Assembly (NCBI GenBank): GCA_038229695.1
Contig: JBBROE010000001.1
Span: 1 to 64,000 of the forward strand
DNA length: 64,000 bases
Reading direction: 5' to 3'
Source of the DNA: JACMLD01 sp038229695
GTDB lineage: Bacteria; Bacteroidota; Bacteroidia; Chitinophagales; Chitinophagaceae
Part shown: in pieces, positions 33,765-42,803 of the stretch
How the letters are laid out: each line of letters begins with the position of its first letter
How positions within the stretch are numbered: position 1 is the stretch's first letter
Position numbers and translations under genes: made by a program
Notes under the pieces: model-generated
What the model was told of the DNA's origin: nothing
Databases searched by the model: none
What the model saw: the letters and a program-made list of their open reading frames with translations, nothing else

Positions 33765-35186
33765 ATGCGAAAACCAATCGTGGTGCTGGAAAACATTACC
33801 GTGGAAGATTATGCAGCAGAAGGAAAAGCGATCGGCAGAACAGACGGGAAGGTGATCTTTATCTCCGGCGCGGTGCCTGGTGACGTGGTGGATGTGCAGC
33901 TCAGCAAAAACAAGAAGGACTGGGCGGAAGGCAAAGCGGTGCGGTTTCACTCGTATGCTGTGGACCGGGTCACGCCTTTCTGCCAGCATTTCGGTACCTG
34001 CGGTGGCTGTAAATGGCAGATGCTTCCCTACCCGCAACAACTGCATTATAAACAACAGGAGGTGGAACAAAACCTGCGCCGCCTGGGCAAAATTGAACTG
34101 CCGCCGCTGCTGCCCATCATCGGTTGCGATACCATCGCCCGTTATCGTAACAAGCTGGAATTCACCTTCAGTAACCGGCGCTACCTGCTGCCGGAAGAAA
34201 TGTTCACGGCAGATACACCGGTACAGCACAACGCACTCGGTTATCATGTGCCCCGGTTGTTCGATAAGGTGATCGACATCCAGGCCTGCCACCTGATGGA
34301 AGAACCGACCAACCAAATCCGGAATACCGTCCGCGACTATGCCCTGGCCCGCGACCTTTCATTTTATGATATCCGGAACCATACCGGCTGGCTGCGGACC
34401 CTCGTGCTGCGCATCTGCACCACCGGCGAAATCATGGTCAACCTCTGCATCGCCCACGAAGACGAAGCCGAAAGAATCCCCCTGCTGGATCACCTGCTCG
34501 CGGCGGTCCCCCAAATCACCACCCTGCTGTATACCATCAACCCCAAGAAAAACGACAGTATGTTCGACCTCGAGCCCGTTGTGTACACCGGGAACGGCTA
34601 CGTGACCGAGCAGCTTGAACATTTTCGCTTCAAAATCGGCCCCAAGTCGTTTTTCCAGACCAACACCCGGCAGGCTGAGCGGTTGTACCAGGCCGTTAGA
34701 TCCTTTGCGGGGCTGACCGGCAGGGAAACGGTATACGACCTGTATTGCGGCACCGGCAGCATCGGCATCTTCCTCAGCGGCGATGCCGCCAAAATCATCG
34801 GGGTAGAAATGATAGCGGAAGCCATCACTGACGCACGGGAGAATGCAGCGCTCAATGGCATCGGCCACGCGGAATTCTTCACCGGCGATGTGATTAAGGT
34901 ATGTGATGACCAGTTTTTCGAGCAGCATGGCAGACCGGATGTAATCATAACCGACCCGCCCCGGGCAGGCATGCACGAAAAGCTGGTGCGCAAACTCCTG
35001 GAGATCGCAGCGCCGGTGATTGTCTATGTCAGCTGCAACCCCGCAACACAGGCGCGGGACTTGCAGCTGCTCGACGAAACATACAGGGTTGCCGCCATCC
35101 GCCCGGTAGACATGTTCCCGCAGACCCACCATATCGAAAACGTGGTGAGGCTGGAACTCAGGGATACGGCTTCGCCATTCCAGTGA
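33765..35186 (+). CDS. rlmD: 23S rRNA (uracil-5-)-methyltransferase RlmD/TrmA family
   Basis: A 473-residue SAM-dependent m5U methyltransferase. It has an N-terminal TRAM domain (about 1-60), iron-sulfur cysteines in 'CQHFGTCGGCKWQ' plus a later Cys ('QACHLME'), SAM motif 'VYDLYCGTGSIGIFL', 'IITDPPRAGMHEKL', catalytic Cys in 'VYVSCNPATQ' at about 425, and terminal 'VDMFPQTHHIENVVRL'. The TRAM plus four-Cys cluster points to RlmD/RlmC-type rRNA enzymes rather than TrmA. Which uridine it modifies cannot be proven from sequence. Confidence 0.9.
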   Translation: MRKPIVVLENITVEDYAAEGKAIGRTDGKVIFISGAVPGDVVDVQLSKNKKDWAEGKAVRFHSYAVDRVTPFCQHFGTCGGCKWQMLPYPQQLHYKQQEVEQNLRRLGKIELPPLLPIIGCDTIARYRNKLEFTFSNRRYLLPEEMFTADTPVQHNALGYHVPRLFDKVIDIQACHLMEEPTNQIRNTVRDYALARDLSFYDIRNHTGWLRTLVLRICTTGEIMVNLCIAHEDEAERIPLLDHLLAAVPQITTLLYTINPKKNDSMFDLEPVVYTGNGYVTEQLEHFRFKIGPKSFFQTNTRQAERLYQAVRSFAGLTGRETVYDLYCGTGSIGIFLSGDAAKIIGVEMIAEAITDARENAALNGIGHAEFFTGDVIKVCDDQFFEQHGRPDVIITDPPRAGMHEKLVRKLLEIAAPVIVYVSCNPATQARDLQLLDETYRVAAIRPVDMFPQTHHIENVVRLELRDTASPFQ

Positions 35187-35303
35187 TAATAAACTGTTAA
35201 AGCCGATCGGGTTGTTGTTTCCCGGCCGTGCCGGTTGTTGGGTTTATAGCGCCGGCGGATGGTAGAATAACTTCGGCGCAGCAGGGGTACAACAGCAACT
35301 GTT

Positions 35304-35311
35304 TATCTTTG
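35304..35311 (+). promoter_or_regulatory. -7 element of the rhomboid pair
   Basis: TATCTTTG, matching TAnnTTTG, 22 bases before ATG 35333. Confidence 0.45.
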
Positions 35312-35332
35312 CGCAGTAAAAAAATAGAAAGT

Positions 35333-35977
35333 ATGCCAAGATATGGTTCAAGAGGAATGGGTTTTGGGGATATGCCCCCGGTAGTAAAAAATTTGTTGAT
35401 AATAAACGTGCTGATATGGCTGCTCCAGGTGTACTTTGGTTACCAGGGTATTTTTATTGAAGCCTATGCTGCCCTGTTCCCGCTTCACTCCGGGCAGTTT
35501 AAAATATGGCAGCTCATCAGCTACCAGTTTCTTCATGAGGCAATCGGGCCGAATGGCATTGTTTTCGGTCACATCTTTTTCAACATGTTTGCGCTGTTTG
35601 TTTTCGGAACGCCGCTGGAGCGCTTTATGGGCGACCGCAAGTTCCTGACCTTTTACCTGCTCTGCGGTATTTTTGCCGGCGTCGCCCAGCTTTACCTGCA
35701 GCCCCAGGGATACGCTATCGGGGCCTCGGGCGCGATTATGGGAGTTAGTGCAGCCTTTGCTTATCTTTTTCCCAACACCGAAATGTATATCATGTTTATC
35801 CCCATCCCCATTAAGGCAAAATATCTCATCCCGGGATTCGTGGCACTCGATCTCTTCAGTGGATTTTCAAATACTGCCGGGGATAACGTCGCCCACTGGG
35901 CCCACCTGGGCGGTGCTTTGGCAGGGCTGATCATCATTATCATCTGGAATAAAACAGACCGGAACCATTTTTATTGA
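35333..35977 (+). CDS. Rhomboid-family intramembrane serine protease
   Basis: A 214-residue six-helix rhomboid. The active-site set is complete: His80 and Asn84 in 'HIFFNMFALFVFG' (oxyanion helix), Ser132 in 'IGASGAIMGV', and His191 in 'NVAHWAHLGGALAG'. It cleaves transmembrane segments of membrane proteins; the substrate is unknown. ATG 35333 is preferred because the 35 upstream residues have no rhomboid character and span the promoter. It is followed after 65 bases by a second rhomboid-like gene in which these residues are replaced. Confidence 0.92.
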   Translation: MPRYGSRGMGFGDMPPVVKNLLIINVLIWLLQVYFGYQGIFIEAYAALFPLHSGQFKIWQLISYQFLHEAIGPNGIVFGHIFFNMFALFVFGTPLERFMGDRKFLTFYLLCGIFAGVAQLYLQPQGYAIGASGAIMGVSAAFAYLFPNTEMYIMFIPIPIKAKYLIPGFVALDLFSGFSNTAGDNVAHWAHLGGALAGLIIIIIWNKTDRNHFY

Positions 35978-36042
35978 TTTTCTTTGCAGTAAACTTTACC
36001 CGCAGCTGCTTTGTAATAGTAATCGGGAGCGCTACCAGCAGT

Positions 36043-36966
36043 ATGACAGTGAAAGCAGAAAAAACAACAAAGATACTATTGGGGCAGGGCAACAACAGCC
36101 TGGTCATGCTGTTTGCTATCAATGCCATAGCTTTTGTGGTGCTGAAGTTTATTTTTGTCATCTACCAGATGTCAGACCTCAACCTGGACGCTTTCTACTC
36201 AAATATTTTCAAGTGGTTCACCCTTCCCGCAGAAATAGATAAGCTGGGTGCCCGCCCATGGACCATCATCACTTCCATGTTTACCCACGAATCAGTATGG
36301 GCGGTATTGCCGGCTATGTTCTGGTTGTGGATTTTCGGGTATGTGCTCCAGGACTTAACAGGCAACCGCCGCCTGATTCCCATTTATATCTACGGCGGCA
36401 TTGCCGGGTCATTGGTCTATGTGATCAGTTATTACCTGATTCCCTTGCTGCAACCGGCTATTCCTTCTGCTGTATTTTTTGGGTCGAATGCCGCCATCAT
36501 GGCCGTTGCGGTAGCAACTAACGCTGTAAAACCGGACTATCGTTTTTTCCCTATGATCAATGGCGGGATACCGCTCTGGATCGTCACACTGGTATTCGTG
36601 GTGGTCGATTTTGCTTCGGTTCACCTTGGCGACCCGGGCCGCTACCTTGCCCACCTGGCCGGGGGTGCAACGGGCTTCATTTTCGTTTACCAGCTAAGGA
36701 AAGGACGCGACTGGAGCGTGGGCATGAATCATTTATTCGACTGGTTCAACGACCTTTTCAACCCGGATAAAAAAATAAAAATCAACCCCGCAAAAGACGA
36801 GTTTTTTTATAAAGTGCACGGCTCACATCCCTATAAACGCATCCCCAACGTAACCCAGAAGCGGATCGATGAAATCCTCGATAAGATCAACCTGGAGGGA
36901 TACCACCTGCTGACCGACGAAGAAAAAGATATTCTCCGCAGGGCTTCTTCAGCAGACGAGTTGTAA
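36043..36966 (+). CDS. Rhomboid-like protein lacking the catalytic residues
   Basis: A 307-residue membrane protein of rhomboid fold. Aligned by eye to its neighbour ('GAIMGV' against 'AAIMAV'), the nucleophile Ser is Asn149 ('FGSNAAIMA'), and the His and Asn of the oxyanion helix are Ala ('AVLPAMFWLWIFG'). Only the final His (His204, 'YLAHLAGG') remains. It is therefore probably a pseudoprotease. A soluble C-terminal extension (about 225-307) ends in a small helical motif 'RIDEILDKINLEGYHLL', seen on many Bacteroidota rhomboid-like proteins (DUF6576-like). ATG 36043 is chosen over TTG 35974. The next gene starts 8 bases downstream. Confidence 0.87.
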   Translation: MTVKAEKTTKILLGQGNNSLVMLFAINAIAFVVLKFIFVIYQMSDLNLDAFYSNIFKWFTLPAEIDKLGARPWTIITSMFTHESVWAVLPAMFWLWIFGYVLQDLTGNRRLIPIYIYGGIAGSLVYVISYYLIPLLQPAIPSAVFFGSNAAIMAVAVATNAVKPDYRFFPMINGGIPLWIVTLVFVVVDFASVHLGDPGRYLAHLAGGATGFIFVYQLRKGRDWSVGMNHLFDWFNDLFNPDKKIKINPAKDEFFYKVHGSHPYKRIPNVTQKRIDEILDKINLEGYHLLTDEEKDILRRASSADEL

Positions 36967-36974
36967 TTTTAGCT

Positions 36975-38099
36975 ATGCCCCGTTTGTTGCGAATCATCCT
37001 GCTTGCCGGTAACCTCTTCGCGGCAGTGGCCTTCCTGCTCGTTTGTTTTGTGCCTTGGCTCAATCCCGGTCGCTATTGGTATATCGCTGTCCTCGGGTTG
37101 GTTTTCCCTTTTATTGTACTTGCCTTGCTGGTATTTTTTACCTGCTGGCTTTTTGCCAAATCAAAGTGGGCAATCCTTTCACTATTGCTTCTAGTAGCTG
37201 GATGGGGACAGGTTCATGTTCTCTTTGGCATTCATTTGCCAGGCACCTTCACCATGAAGAAACACGATAATGTGCTGCGGGTATTGCAATGGAACGTGTC
37301 CCGCCTGGACCAGATGAACCCCAAAAGAAAAGGGGGCAGCTACCGGCAACCCATACTTGATTATATCGCGAAAGTGAACCCCGACATTCTTTGCCTCGAG
37401 GAATTCCTGGAGTCGAACAACCCCCGCGAATTCGATCAGAATATCCCCTATATCACCAGCCGGCTAGGGTTTCCCTATCATTTCTTTGCCCGGGATCACC
37501 GTCGTTGGGACGGTGTGTATGAACACGGCGTCATCATCTTTTCTAAATATCCGCTGCTGGATACGCTCCGCATCCGTTATGCCGGCCCGGATTCCCTGCG
37601 TGCCGCCGAAAGCCTCATACATGTTGACGTGGCATTCAGCGGAAAACGTGTCCGGGTGTTCGCCACCCACCTGCAGTCGCTCCGCTTCGACGGTAACGAT
37701 TACCAGCTCATCCGCACCATGGCCAAAGGAGAAAACAACAGCGTCGATAAATCCAAAGGGCTGCTCCGTAAATTCAGGCTCGCGTACCAGCTGCGCAGCA
37801 GGCAGGCCGAGCTGGTGCGGCGTGAAATGGACGACAGCCCCTACCCGGTCATCACCTGCGGCGACTTCAACGATGTACCCAATTCCTTCACCTATTTTAA
37901 AATCAAAGGGGCCTGCCAGGATGCCTTCCTGGAGCGGGGTTTCGGCATCGGGCGCACTTTCGCTTCCATTTCACCTACCCTGCGGATTGATTACGTGCTC
38001 GCCGGGGAAGAGTTTTCCGTGCTGCAATGCCACAATGAAAAACTTCCCTACTCGGATCATTACCCGGTGACCGCAGATTTTGTCCTGCAAAAACAATGA
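36975..38099 (+). CDS. Membrane-anchored endonuclease/exonuclease/phosphatase-family protein
   Basis: A 374-residue protein with three closely spaced N-terminal membrane helices (about 5-80) and an EEP catalytic domain (about 95-374). Motifs are 'LQWNVSRLDQM', metal-binding Glu in 'LCLEEFLES', 'ATHLQSLRFDG', 'ITCGDFNDVPNS', 'IDYVLAGEEF' and terminal 'YSDHYPVTADF'. The family includes nucleases, inositol-phosphate phosphatases and sphingomyelinases; the multi-helix anchor suggests an envelope phosphoesterase, but the substrate is not visible. It lies 8 bases after the pseudo-rhomboid, probably co-transcribed. Confidence 0.88.
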   Translation: MPRLLRIILLAGNLFAAVAFLLVCFVPWLNPGRYWYIAVLGLVFPFIVLALLVFFTCWLFAKSKWAILSLLLLVAGWGQVHVLFGIHLPGTFTMKKHDNVLRVLQWNVSRLDQMNPKRKGGSYRQPILDYIAKVNPDILCLEEFLESNNPREFDQNIPYITSRLGFPYHFFARDHRRWDGVYEHGVIIFSKYPLLDTLRIRYAGPDSLRAAESLIHVDVAFSGKRVRVFATHLQSLRFDGNDYQLIRTMAKGENNSVDKSKGLLRKFRLAYQLRSRQAELVRREMDDSPYPVITCGDFNDVPNSFTYFKIKGACQDAFLERGFGIGRTFASISPTLRIDYVLAGEEFSVLQCHNEKLPYSDHYPVTADFVLQKQ

Positions 38100-38160
38100 T
38101 GCCATCCCCGCTCCTGCCGCGGTACCGCCCCGGGGCGCGGTAGGCTTCCTGCTTTTTAAC

Positions 38161-38168
38161 TATTTTTG
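38161..38168 (+). promoter_or_regulatory. -7 element of cysS
   Basis: TATTTTTG, 33 bases before ATG 38202; no clear -33 TTG. An imperfect GC-rich hairpin (about 38123-38142) just upstream may end the preceding transcript. Confidence 0.4.
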
Positions 38169-38201
38169 CCACCCGGTTTGCTTACCGGTAACCCAGTACA
38201 T

Positions 38202-39695
38202 ATGTCACAACTCACCCTGTATAATTCTTATTCCCGAAAAAAGGAAATATTTGAACCGCTGACCCCGGGCTATGTAGGCATCTATGTCTGCGGTCCCACG
38301 GTATACAGTGACGTCCACCTAGGCAACTGCCGCACCTTCATTTCATTCGATATGATCTACCGGTACTTTCTTCATCTCGGGTACAAGGTGCGGTATGTCC
38401 GTAATATCACCGATGCGGGCCACCTCGAAGGAGACCGGGACGAGGGCGACGATAAGTTCTCAAAAAAGGCCCGCCTGGAGCAGGTAGAGCCGATGGAAAT
38501 TGTGCAGCGCTATACGCTCGGGTTCCATAGAGTGATGCAATTGTTCAATACGCTTCCTCCAAGCATCGAACCCACCGCCACGGGGCATATCGCCGAACAG
38601 ATAGAAATGGTGAAAGAGATACTGACGAACGGCCTGGCGTACGAGGTAAACGGCACCATCTATTTCGACGTGGAGAAGTATAATAAAGAAAAACCATACG
38701 GTATACTGACCAACAGGAAATTGGAAGACCTGCTCGAAAATACCCGTGACCTGGGCGGGCAGGATGAAAAAAAAGGGCGGCTTGATTTCGCCCTCTGGAT
38801 CAAGGCAAAGCCGGAACACCTCATGCAATGGCCCTCACCATGGGGAATGGGTTTCCCGGGCTGGCATATTGAATGCTCTGCGATGAGCAGGAAATACCTC
38901 GGCGCCCAGTTCGATATACACGGCGGGGGAATGGACCTCGCCGCCACCCACCATACCAATGAGATTGCCCAGTCGCAGGCCTGCAACCATGTTAACCCCG
39001 CGCGCTACTGGATACATACCAACATGCTCACGGTGAACGGTACCCGCATGAGCAAAAGCGCCGGCAACGGGTTCCTCCCGGAACAGCTTTTCACAGGCGA
39101 TCACCCCTTACTGGAAAAGGCTTATTCACCAATGACCGTCCGCTTCTTTATGATGCAGACCCATTACCGGAGTACCCTGGATTTCAGCAACGAAGCACTG
39201 AAAGCCGCAGAAAAGGGATTCAAACGGTTATGGGAAGCCTATGAAGCACTGCAGCAGTTTTCATTTGAAGGCGGGGCTGCTGCCGGCGATCCTGTCCTGG
39301 ATAAGCAGGTGCTGGAGCTGTTGCACGGGATGGACGTTTTCATGAACGATGATTTCAATACCGCAAGGGTGCTGGCGAATATGTTTGAACTCGTTCCTGT
39401 TATCAACAACATGAAAGACGGCCAGGTGAAAACGGTTGCCCTGAGTGCGACCACTGGTCAGCTCCTCAAAAAATATCTCCACGATTACCTGGAAGGCGTG
39501 CTCGGTCTGGCAAGCGAACAGCAGGCTGACGATGGTAAACTGCTGGGCGTGCTGCAGCTGCTGGTGGAACTGCGCAAGACCGCCAAATCCCGGAAGGATT
39601 ACGCGACGAGCGATGCTATCCGCAACCAGCTCAGCCAGCTGGGCATTTTACTGAAGGATGAAAAGGACGGCGCCGTATCCATTTCATTCGCCTGA
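38202..39695 (+). CDS. cysS: Cysteinyl-tRNA synthetase
   Basis: A 497-residue class I synthetase. It has zinc-site and HIGH-like motifs 'YVCGPTVYSDVHLGN', 'HIECSAMS' and 'HHTNEIAQSQA' (the remaining zinc ligands), KMSKS loop 'TRMSKSAGN', and a C-terminal DALR anticodon domain ('MNDDFNTARVLANMFELV'). It charges tRNA-Cys. The start is ATG 38202 because the reading 'SQLTLYNSYSRKKEIFEPL' matches the family N-terminus; the upstream TTG frame would overlap the promoter. Confidence 0.96.
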   Translation: MSQLTLYNSYSRKKEIFEPLTPGYVGIYVCGPTVYSDVHLGNCRTFISFDMIYRYFLHLGYKVRYVRNITDAGHLEGDRDEGDDKFSKKARLEQVEPMEIVQRYTLGFHRVMQLFNTLPPSIEPTATGHIAEQIEMVKEILTNGLAYEVNGTIYFDVEKYNKEKPYGILTNRKLEDLLENTRDLGGQDEKKGRLDFALWIKAKPEHLMQWPSPWGMGFPGWHIECSAMSRKYLGAQFDIHGGGMDLAATHHTNEIAQSQACNHVNPARYWIHTNMLTVNGTRMSKSAGNGFLPEQLFTGDHPLLEKAYSPMTVRFFMMQTHYRSTLDFSNEALKAAEKGFKRLWEAYEALQQFSFEGGAAAGDPVLDKQVLELLHGMDVFMNDDFNTARVLANMFELVPVINNMKDGQVKTVALSATTGQLLKKYLHDYLEGVLGLASEQQADDGKLLGVLQLLVELRKTAKSRKDYATSDAIRNQLSQLGILLKDEKDGAVSISFA

Positions 39696-39791
39696 CCGCC
39701 CGGGCTGTTCCCGGGGCGCAATCCGACAAACTCAATCCTTAGTTTACCGGCCGGGTTTTAAGTATCTTGTTGTCTCCAAAACAACCGGCTT

Positions 39792-41375
39792 ATGGACAAA
39801 CTACTGCTCACGCTTTGCCTACTTGGCAGCGTTATCTTCTCCCGCTCGCAAATAAAAAAAGCGCCCAACCGGCACGAAGGGGAAGGTCCCTGGCCCCAGC
39901 TCATCATCCGGGGCGTTATCCTGATAGACGGTACCGGGGCACCCGCTACCGGCCCGGTTGACATCGTCGTGGAAAATAACCGGGTCAGGGAAATTGTCAA
40001 TGTCGGGGCACCGGGCGTACCCATCAGCGCGGCGCGTCGTCCCGTACTCGCGCCAGGCGGGAAGGAAATGAATTGTGACGGGATGTACCTGATGCCCGGA
40101 TTTATCGATATGCATGGCCATATTGGCGGGCAGGCGCAGGGCACCGATGCGGAATATGTGTTTAAACTGTGGATGGCGCATGGCGTCACAACTGTCCGCG
40201 ACCCCGGATGCCTCAATGGGCTCGACTGGGTGCTGGACGAAAAACGGCAAAGTGCTAAAAATGTGATTACCGCACCACGCCTGCTGGCCTATACCGTTTT
40301 CGGGCAGGGCAGTGCCATGCCCATTACAACGCCGGAAGCGGCGATCACGTGGGTACATGAAAACCAGAAAAGAGGGGCTGACGGCATTAAATTTTTTGGC
40401 GCCGCTCCTGCCATTATGAAAGCCGCGATTGAAGAAAATAAAAAACTGGGTCTTCGCTCCTGCTGCCATCATTCCCAAATGGATGTTGCCCGCTGGAATG
40501 TACTCAATAGTGCCCGATCGGGGATGACCTCTATGGAACACTGGTACGGGTTGCCGGAGGCACTCTTCCAGGATAAAACGATACAGCACTACCCGCTGAA
40601 TTATAATTATGCGAATGAACAAAACCGGTTTGAAGAAGCGGGTCGCTTGTGGAAGCAGGCCGCGCCTCCCTTCAGCGAACACTGGAATAAGGTGATGAAT
40701 GAATTGATTGCGCTGGACTTTACCCTCGACCCCACTTTCGAAATTTATGAGGCCAACCGCGACCTCATGCGCGCACGCACCGCTGAGTGGCATGCTGATT
40801 ATACCCTGCCCTCGCTCTGGAAATTCTATGCGCCCAGCCGCACCTCGCACGGCTCCTACTGGATCAACTGGGGCACCGAACAGGAAGTGGCCTGGAAAGA
40901 GAATTATAAGCTGTGGATGACCTTCATCAACGAATACAAAAATCGGGGCGGCCGGGTAACCGTCGGCACCGACGCGGGTTTTATCTACGAGCTATATGGC
41001 TTCGCTTTCGTGAGGGAACTGGAGTTGCTGCGCGAAGCCGGCTTTCACCCGCTGGAAGTGATCCGCAGCGCAACGCTCTATGGCGCCCAGGCGCTTGGAT
41101 TGGAAAAGGAAATCGGCAGCGTGGAACCGGGTAAGCTGGCTGATTTTGTGATCGTGGATGCCAATCCCCTCGAGAATCTCGCGGTTTTATATGGGACCGG
41201 GGTACTGGGGGTTAATGAAAAAAATGAAGTGATACGAAAGGGCGGTGTCCTCTACACCGTGAAAGACGGTATTGTTTACGATGCAAAAAAACTGCTGGCC
41301 GATGTGAAGCAGCTGGTCGATGACGCGAAAAAGAAAACACTCGGCTCATTGCTACAACCGGGGATAAAGGAATAA
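39792..41375 (+). CDS. Secreted amidohydrolase-family protein
   Basis: A 527-residue metal-dependent hydrolase with a signal peptide (LLLTLCLLGSVIFSRSQ). The metal motif is 'LMPGFIDMHGHIGG', followed by 'GVTTVRDPG', 'GADGIKFFGAAP' (probable bridging Lys), His pair 'RSCCHHSQMD', 'SMEHWYG', and Asp in 'VTVGTDAGF'. The C-terminal 'GSVEPGKLADFVIVDANPL' is typical of imidazolonepropionase/dihydroorotase-like enzymes. It is probably periplasmic; the substrate (cyclic amide or dipeptide) is unknown. It converges on mnmD with a single base between the stops. Confidence 0.88.
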   Translation: MDKLLLTLCLLGSVIFSRSQIKKAPNRHEGEGPWPQLIIRGVILIDGTGAPATGPVDIVVENNRVREIVNVGAPGVPISAARRPVLAPGGKEMNCDGMYLMPGFIDMHGHIGGQAQGTDAEYVFKLWMAHGVTTVRDPGCLNGLDWVLDEKRQSAKNVITAPRLLAYTVFGQGSAMPITTPEAAITWVHENQKRGADGIKFFGAAPAIMKAAIEENKKLGLRSCCHHSQMDVARWNVLNSARSGMTSMEHWYGLPEALFQDKTIQHYPLNYNYANEQNRFEEAGRLWKQAAPPFSEHWNKVMNELIALDFTLDPTFEIYEANRDLMRARTAEWHADYTLPSLWKFYAPSRTSHGSYWINWGTEQEVAWKENYKLWMTFINEYKNRGGRVTVGTDAGFIYELYGFAFVRELELLREAGFHPLEVIRSATLYGAQALGLEKEIGSVEPGKLADFVIVDANPLENLAVLYGTGVLGVNEKNEVIRKGGVLYTVKDGIVYDAKKLLADVKQLVDDAKKKTLGSLLQPGIKE

Positions 41376-41376
41376 C

Positions 41377-42054
41377 TCAGGAATTTTTCCAGGCCCGCAC
41401 CATTTCCCGCTTATGCGGCGGTCCGGGTATTTTTTCCACCCGGAAGCCGGCTTCGGCCAGGGCTTTCCGCACGATTGATTTGGAACAATAGGTGGTGAGC
41501 ACGCCGCCATCTTCCAGCAGGGCGAAAAGTTTTTTAAAACTGGCGGCGGTCCATAATTCAGGCTGGATCTCGGGGGCCAACGCATCGAAATAAATAATAT
41601 CGAATTTTTGCTGCGGCCGGAAATTTTCCAGCGAAGTTTCCAGTTTGGTCAACCGGAACCGGTTGCCGATGGTTACCTCCTTATTCCACTCCGACGTGTG
41701 CAAGTCCATGAACCACGTTTGCAGTCCTTCGTAACCCGTAAGGGTACTGTAATTGAGCTGCCTGAAGAGGTCAGCCGGAAGGGGATATGTGTCAATAGCT
41801 GTATATGAAATGGCGGCTGGCAGTAAAGCCGCAGCCTGCAGGGTCAGCAACGCATTGAGCCCTGTGCCAAAGCCCATTTCAAAAATCGCAATGTCTTTTT
41901 TTACCCTCCGGAAAAAAAAATGTTGCAGCCCGGCGCCGATAAATACATGGATCGACTCCTGTATAGCGCCGTGGGTGGAGTGGTACGTCACCTGCATTTC
42001 CGGGATCCGGACGGAATGCGAACCATCCCCGGTTAACATAATTTCTCTTATCAT
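41377..42054 (-). CDS. mnmD: tRNA (5-methylaminomethyl-2-thiouridine)-methyltransferase MnmD
   Basis: A 225-residue stand-alone version of the MnmC methyltransferase domain. It has SAM-binding 'FEMGFGTGLNALLTL' and the family hallmark 'FDIIYFDALAPEIQPELWT', then 'GGVLTTYCSKSIVRKAL' and a C-terminal 'PGPPHKREMVRA'. It finishes the wobble-uridine modification of tRNA. The oxidase half of MnmC is absent, as in other Bacteroidota. Confidence 0.88.
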   Translation of the reverse strand: MIREIMLTGDGSHSVRIPEMQVTYHSTHGAIQESIHVFIGAGLQHFFFRRVKKDIAIFEMGFGTGLNALLTLQAAALLPAAISYTAIDTYPLPADLFRQLNYSTLTGYEGLQTWFMDLHTSEWNKEVTIGNRFRLTKLETSLENFRPQQKFDIIYFDALAPEIQPELWTAASFKKLFALLEDGGVLTTYCSKSIVRKALAEAGFRVEKIPGPPHKREMVRAWKNS

Positions 42055-42092
42055 AGGTTTGTTTTAAAGGGCGGGTGCCACCCGGGCAAATA

Positions 42093-42100
42093 CAAATTTA
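42093..42100 (-). promoter_or_regulatory. -7 element of mnmD
   Basis: TAAATTTG on the minus strand, in the 101-base gap between divergent mnmD and the DNA glycosylase. A TTG lies about 25 bases upstream, slightly beyond the usual spacing. Confidence 0.4.
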
Positions 42101-42155
42101 GTATGTTTATGACCGGGCTGCCGGTCAATTGCAGGGCTGGCAGAGCGACAATATC

Positions 42156-42761
42156 ATGCAGTATAAAATTCATCTTTCGCGGGATAAAAAAATGAAGCGC
42201 CTTATTGATGCCGGGCCGGCTGTCCGGCTGAAAAAGAATAAGCAGGTTTACCTCCATCTCTGCGGTTCCATCATGAGCCAGCAGTTGTCGGTTAAGGTAG
42301 CCGATATATTGTGGAAGCGATTCCTGGCGCTGTACGATGCCGTTCCCACGCCGCAGGTAATTGCAGAAACGCCACCTGCAATACTCCGGGCTATCGGTTT
42401 GTCGAACGCAAAAGTGAGTTATATCCTGAACGTCGCGAGTTTTGCGCTGGAGCAGGGGATGGAATGGAAGCAGTTACAAAAAATGACTAATGACGATATC
42501 AGCCGGCACCTCGTCCGGATTAAAGGCGTCGGGCAATGGACGACGGAAATGATCCTGATGTTTGCCCTGGGGAGGGAAGATGTGTTTGCCGTCGATGACC
42601 TGGGAATTCAAACTGCGATGCAGGCGATCTACAAGCTGGACAAGACCGATAAAAAAAAGTTTCGTGCAGACCTGCTGCGGATATCGGCCAGGTGGAGTCC
42701 CTATCGTACCTATGCCTGTCTTTACCTCTGGCAATGGAAGGACAACAGCCCGAAAAAATAA
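42156..42761 (+). CDS. AlkA-type DNA-3-methyladenine glycosylase (HhH-GPD), second copy
   Basis: A 201-residue HhH-GPD enzyme: 'LCGSIMSQQLSVKVADIL', hairpin 'RIKGVGQWTTEMILMFAL' (121-138), catalytic Asp148 in 'FAVDDLGIQTAM', and terminal 'RWSPYRTYACLYLWQW'. It is a better match to the canonical bacterial AlkA/Mag core than the copy at 24703 and probably removes 3-methyladenine. ATG 42156 is chosen; the frame extends nine residues upstream to 42129. It is divergent from mnmD. Confidence 0.9.
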   Translation: MQYKIHLSRDKKMKRLIDAGPAVRLKKNKQVYLHLCGSIMSQQLSVKVADILWKRFLALYDAVPTPQVIAETPPAILRAIGLSNAKVSYILNVASFALEQGMEWKQLQKMTNDDISRHLVRIKGVGQWTTEMILMFALGREDVFAVDDLGIQTAMQAIYKLDKTDKKKFRADLLRISARWSPYRTYACLYLWQWKDNSPKK

Positions 42762-42803
42762 GTCCTCCCGCCTGTGGCCGGAAAGTCTTGTACTTCTCCC
42801 ACG

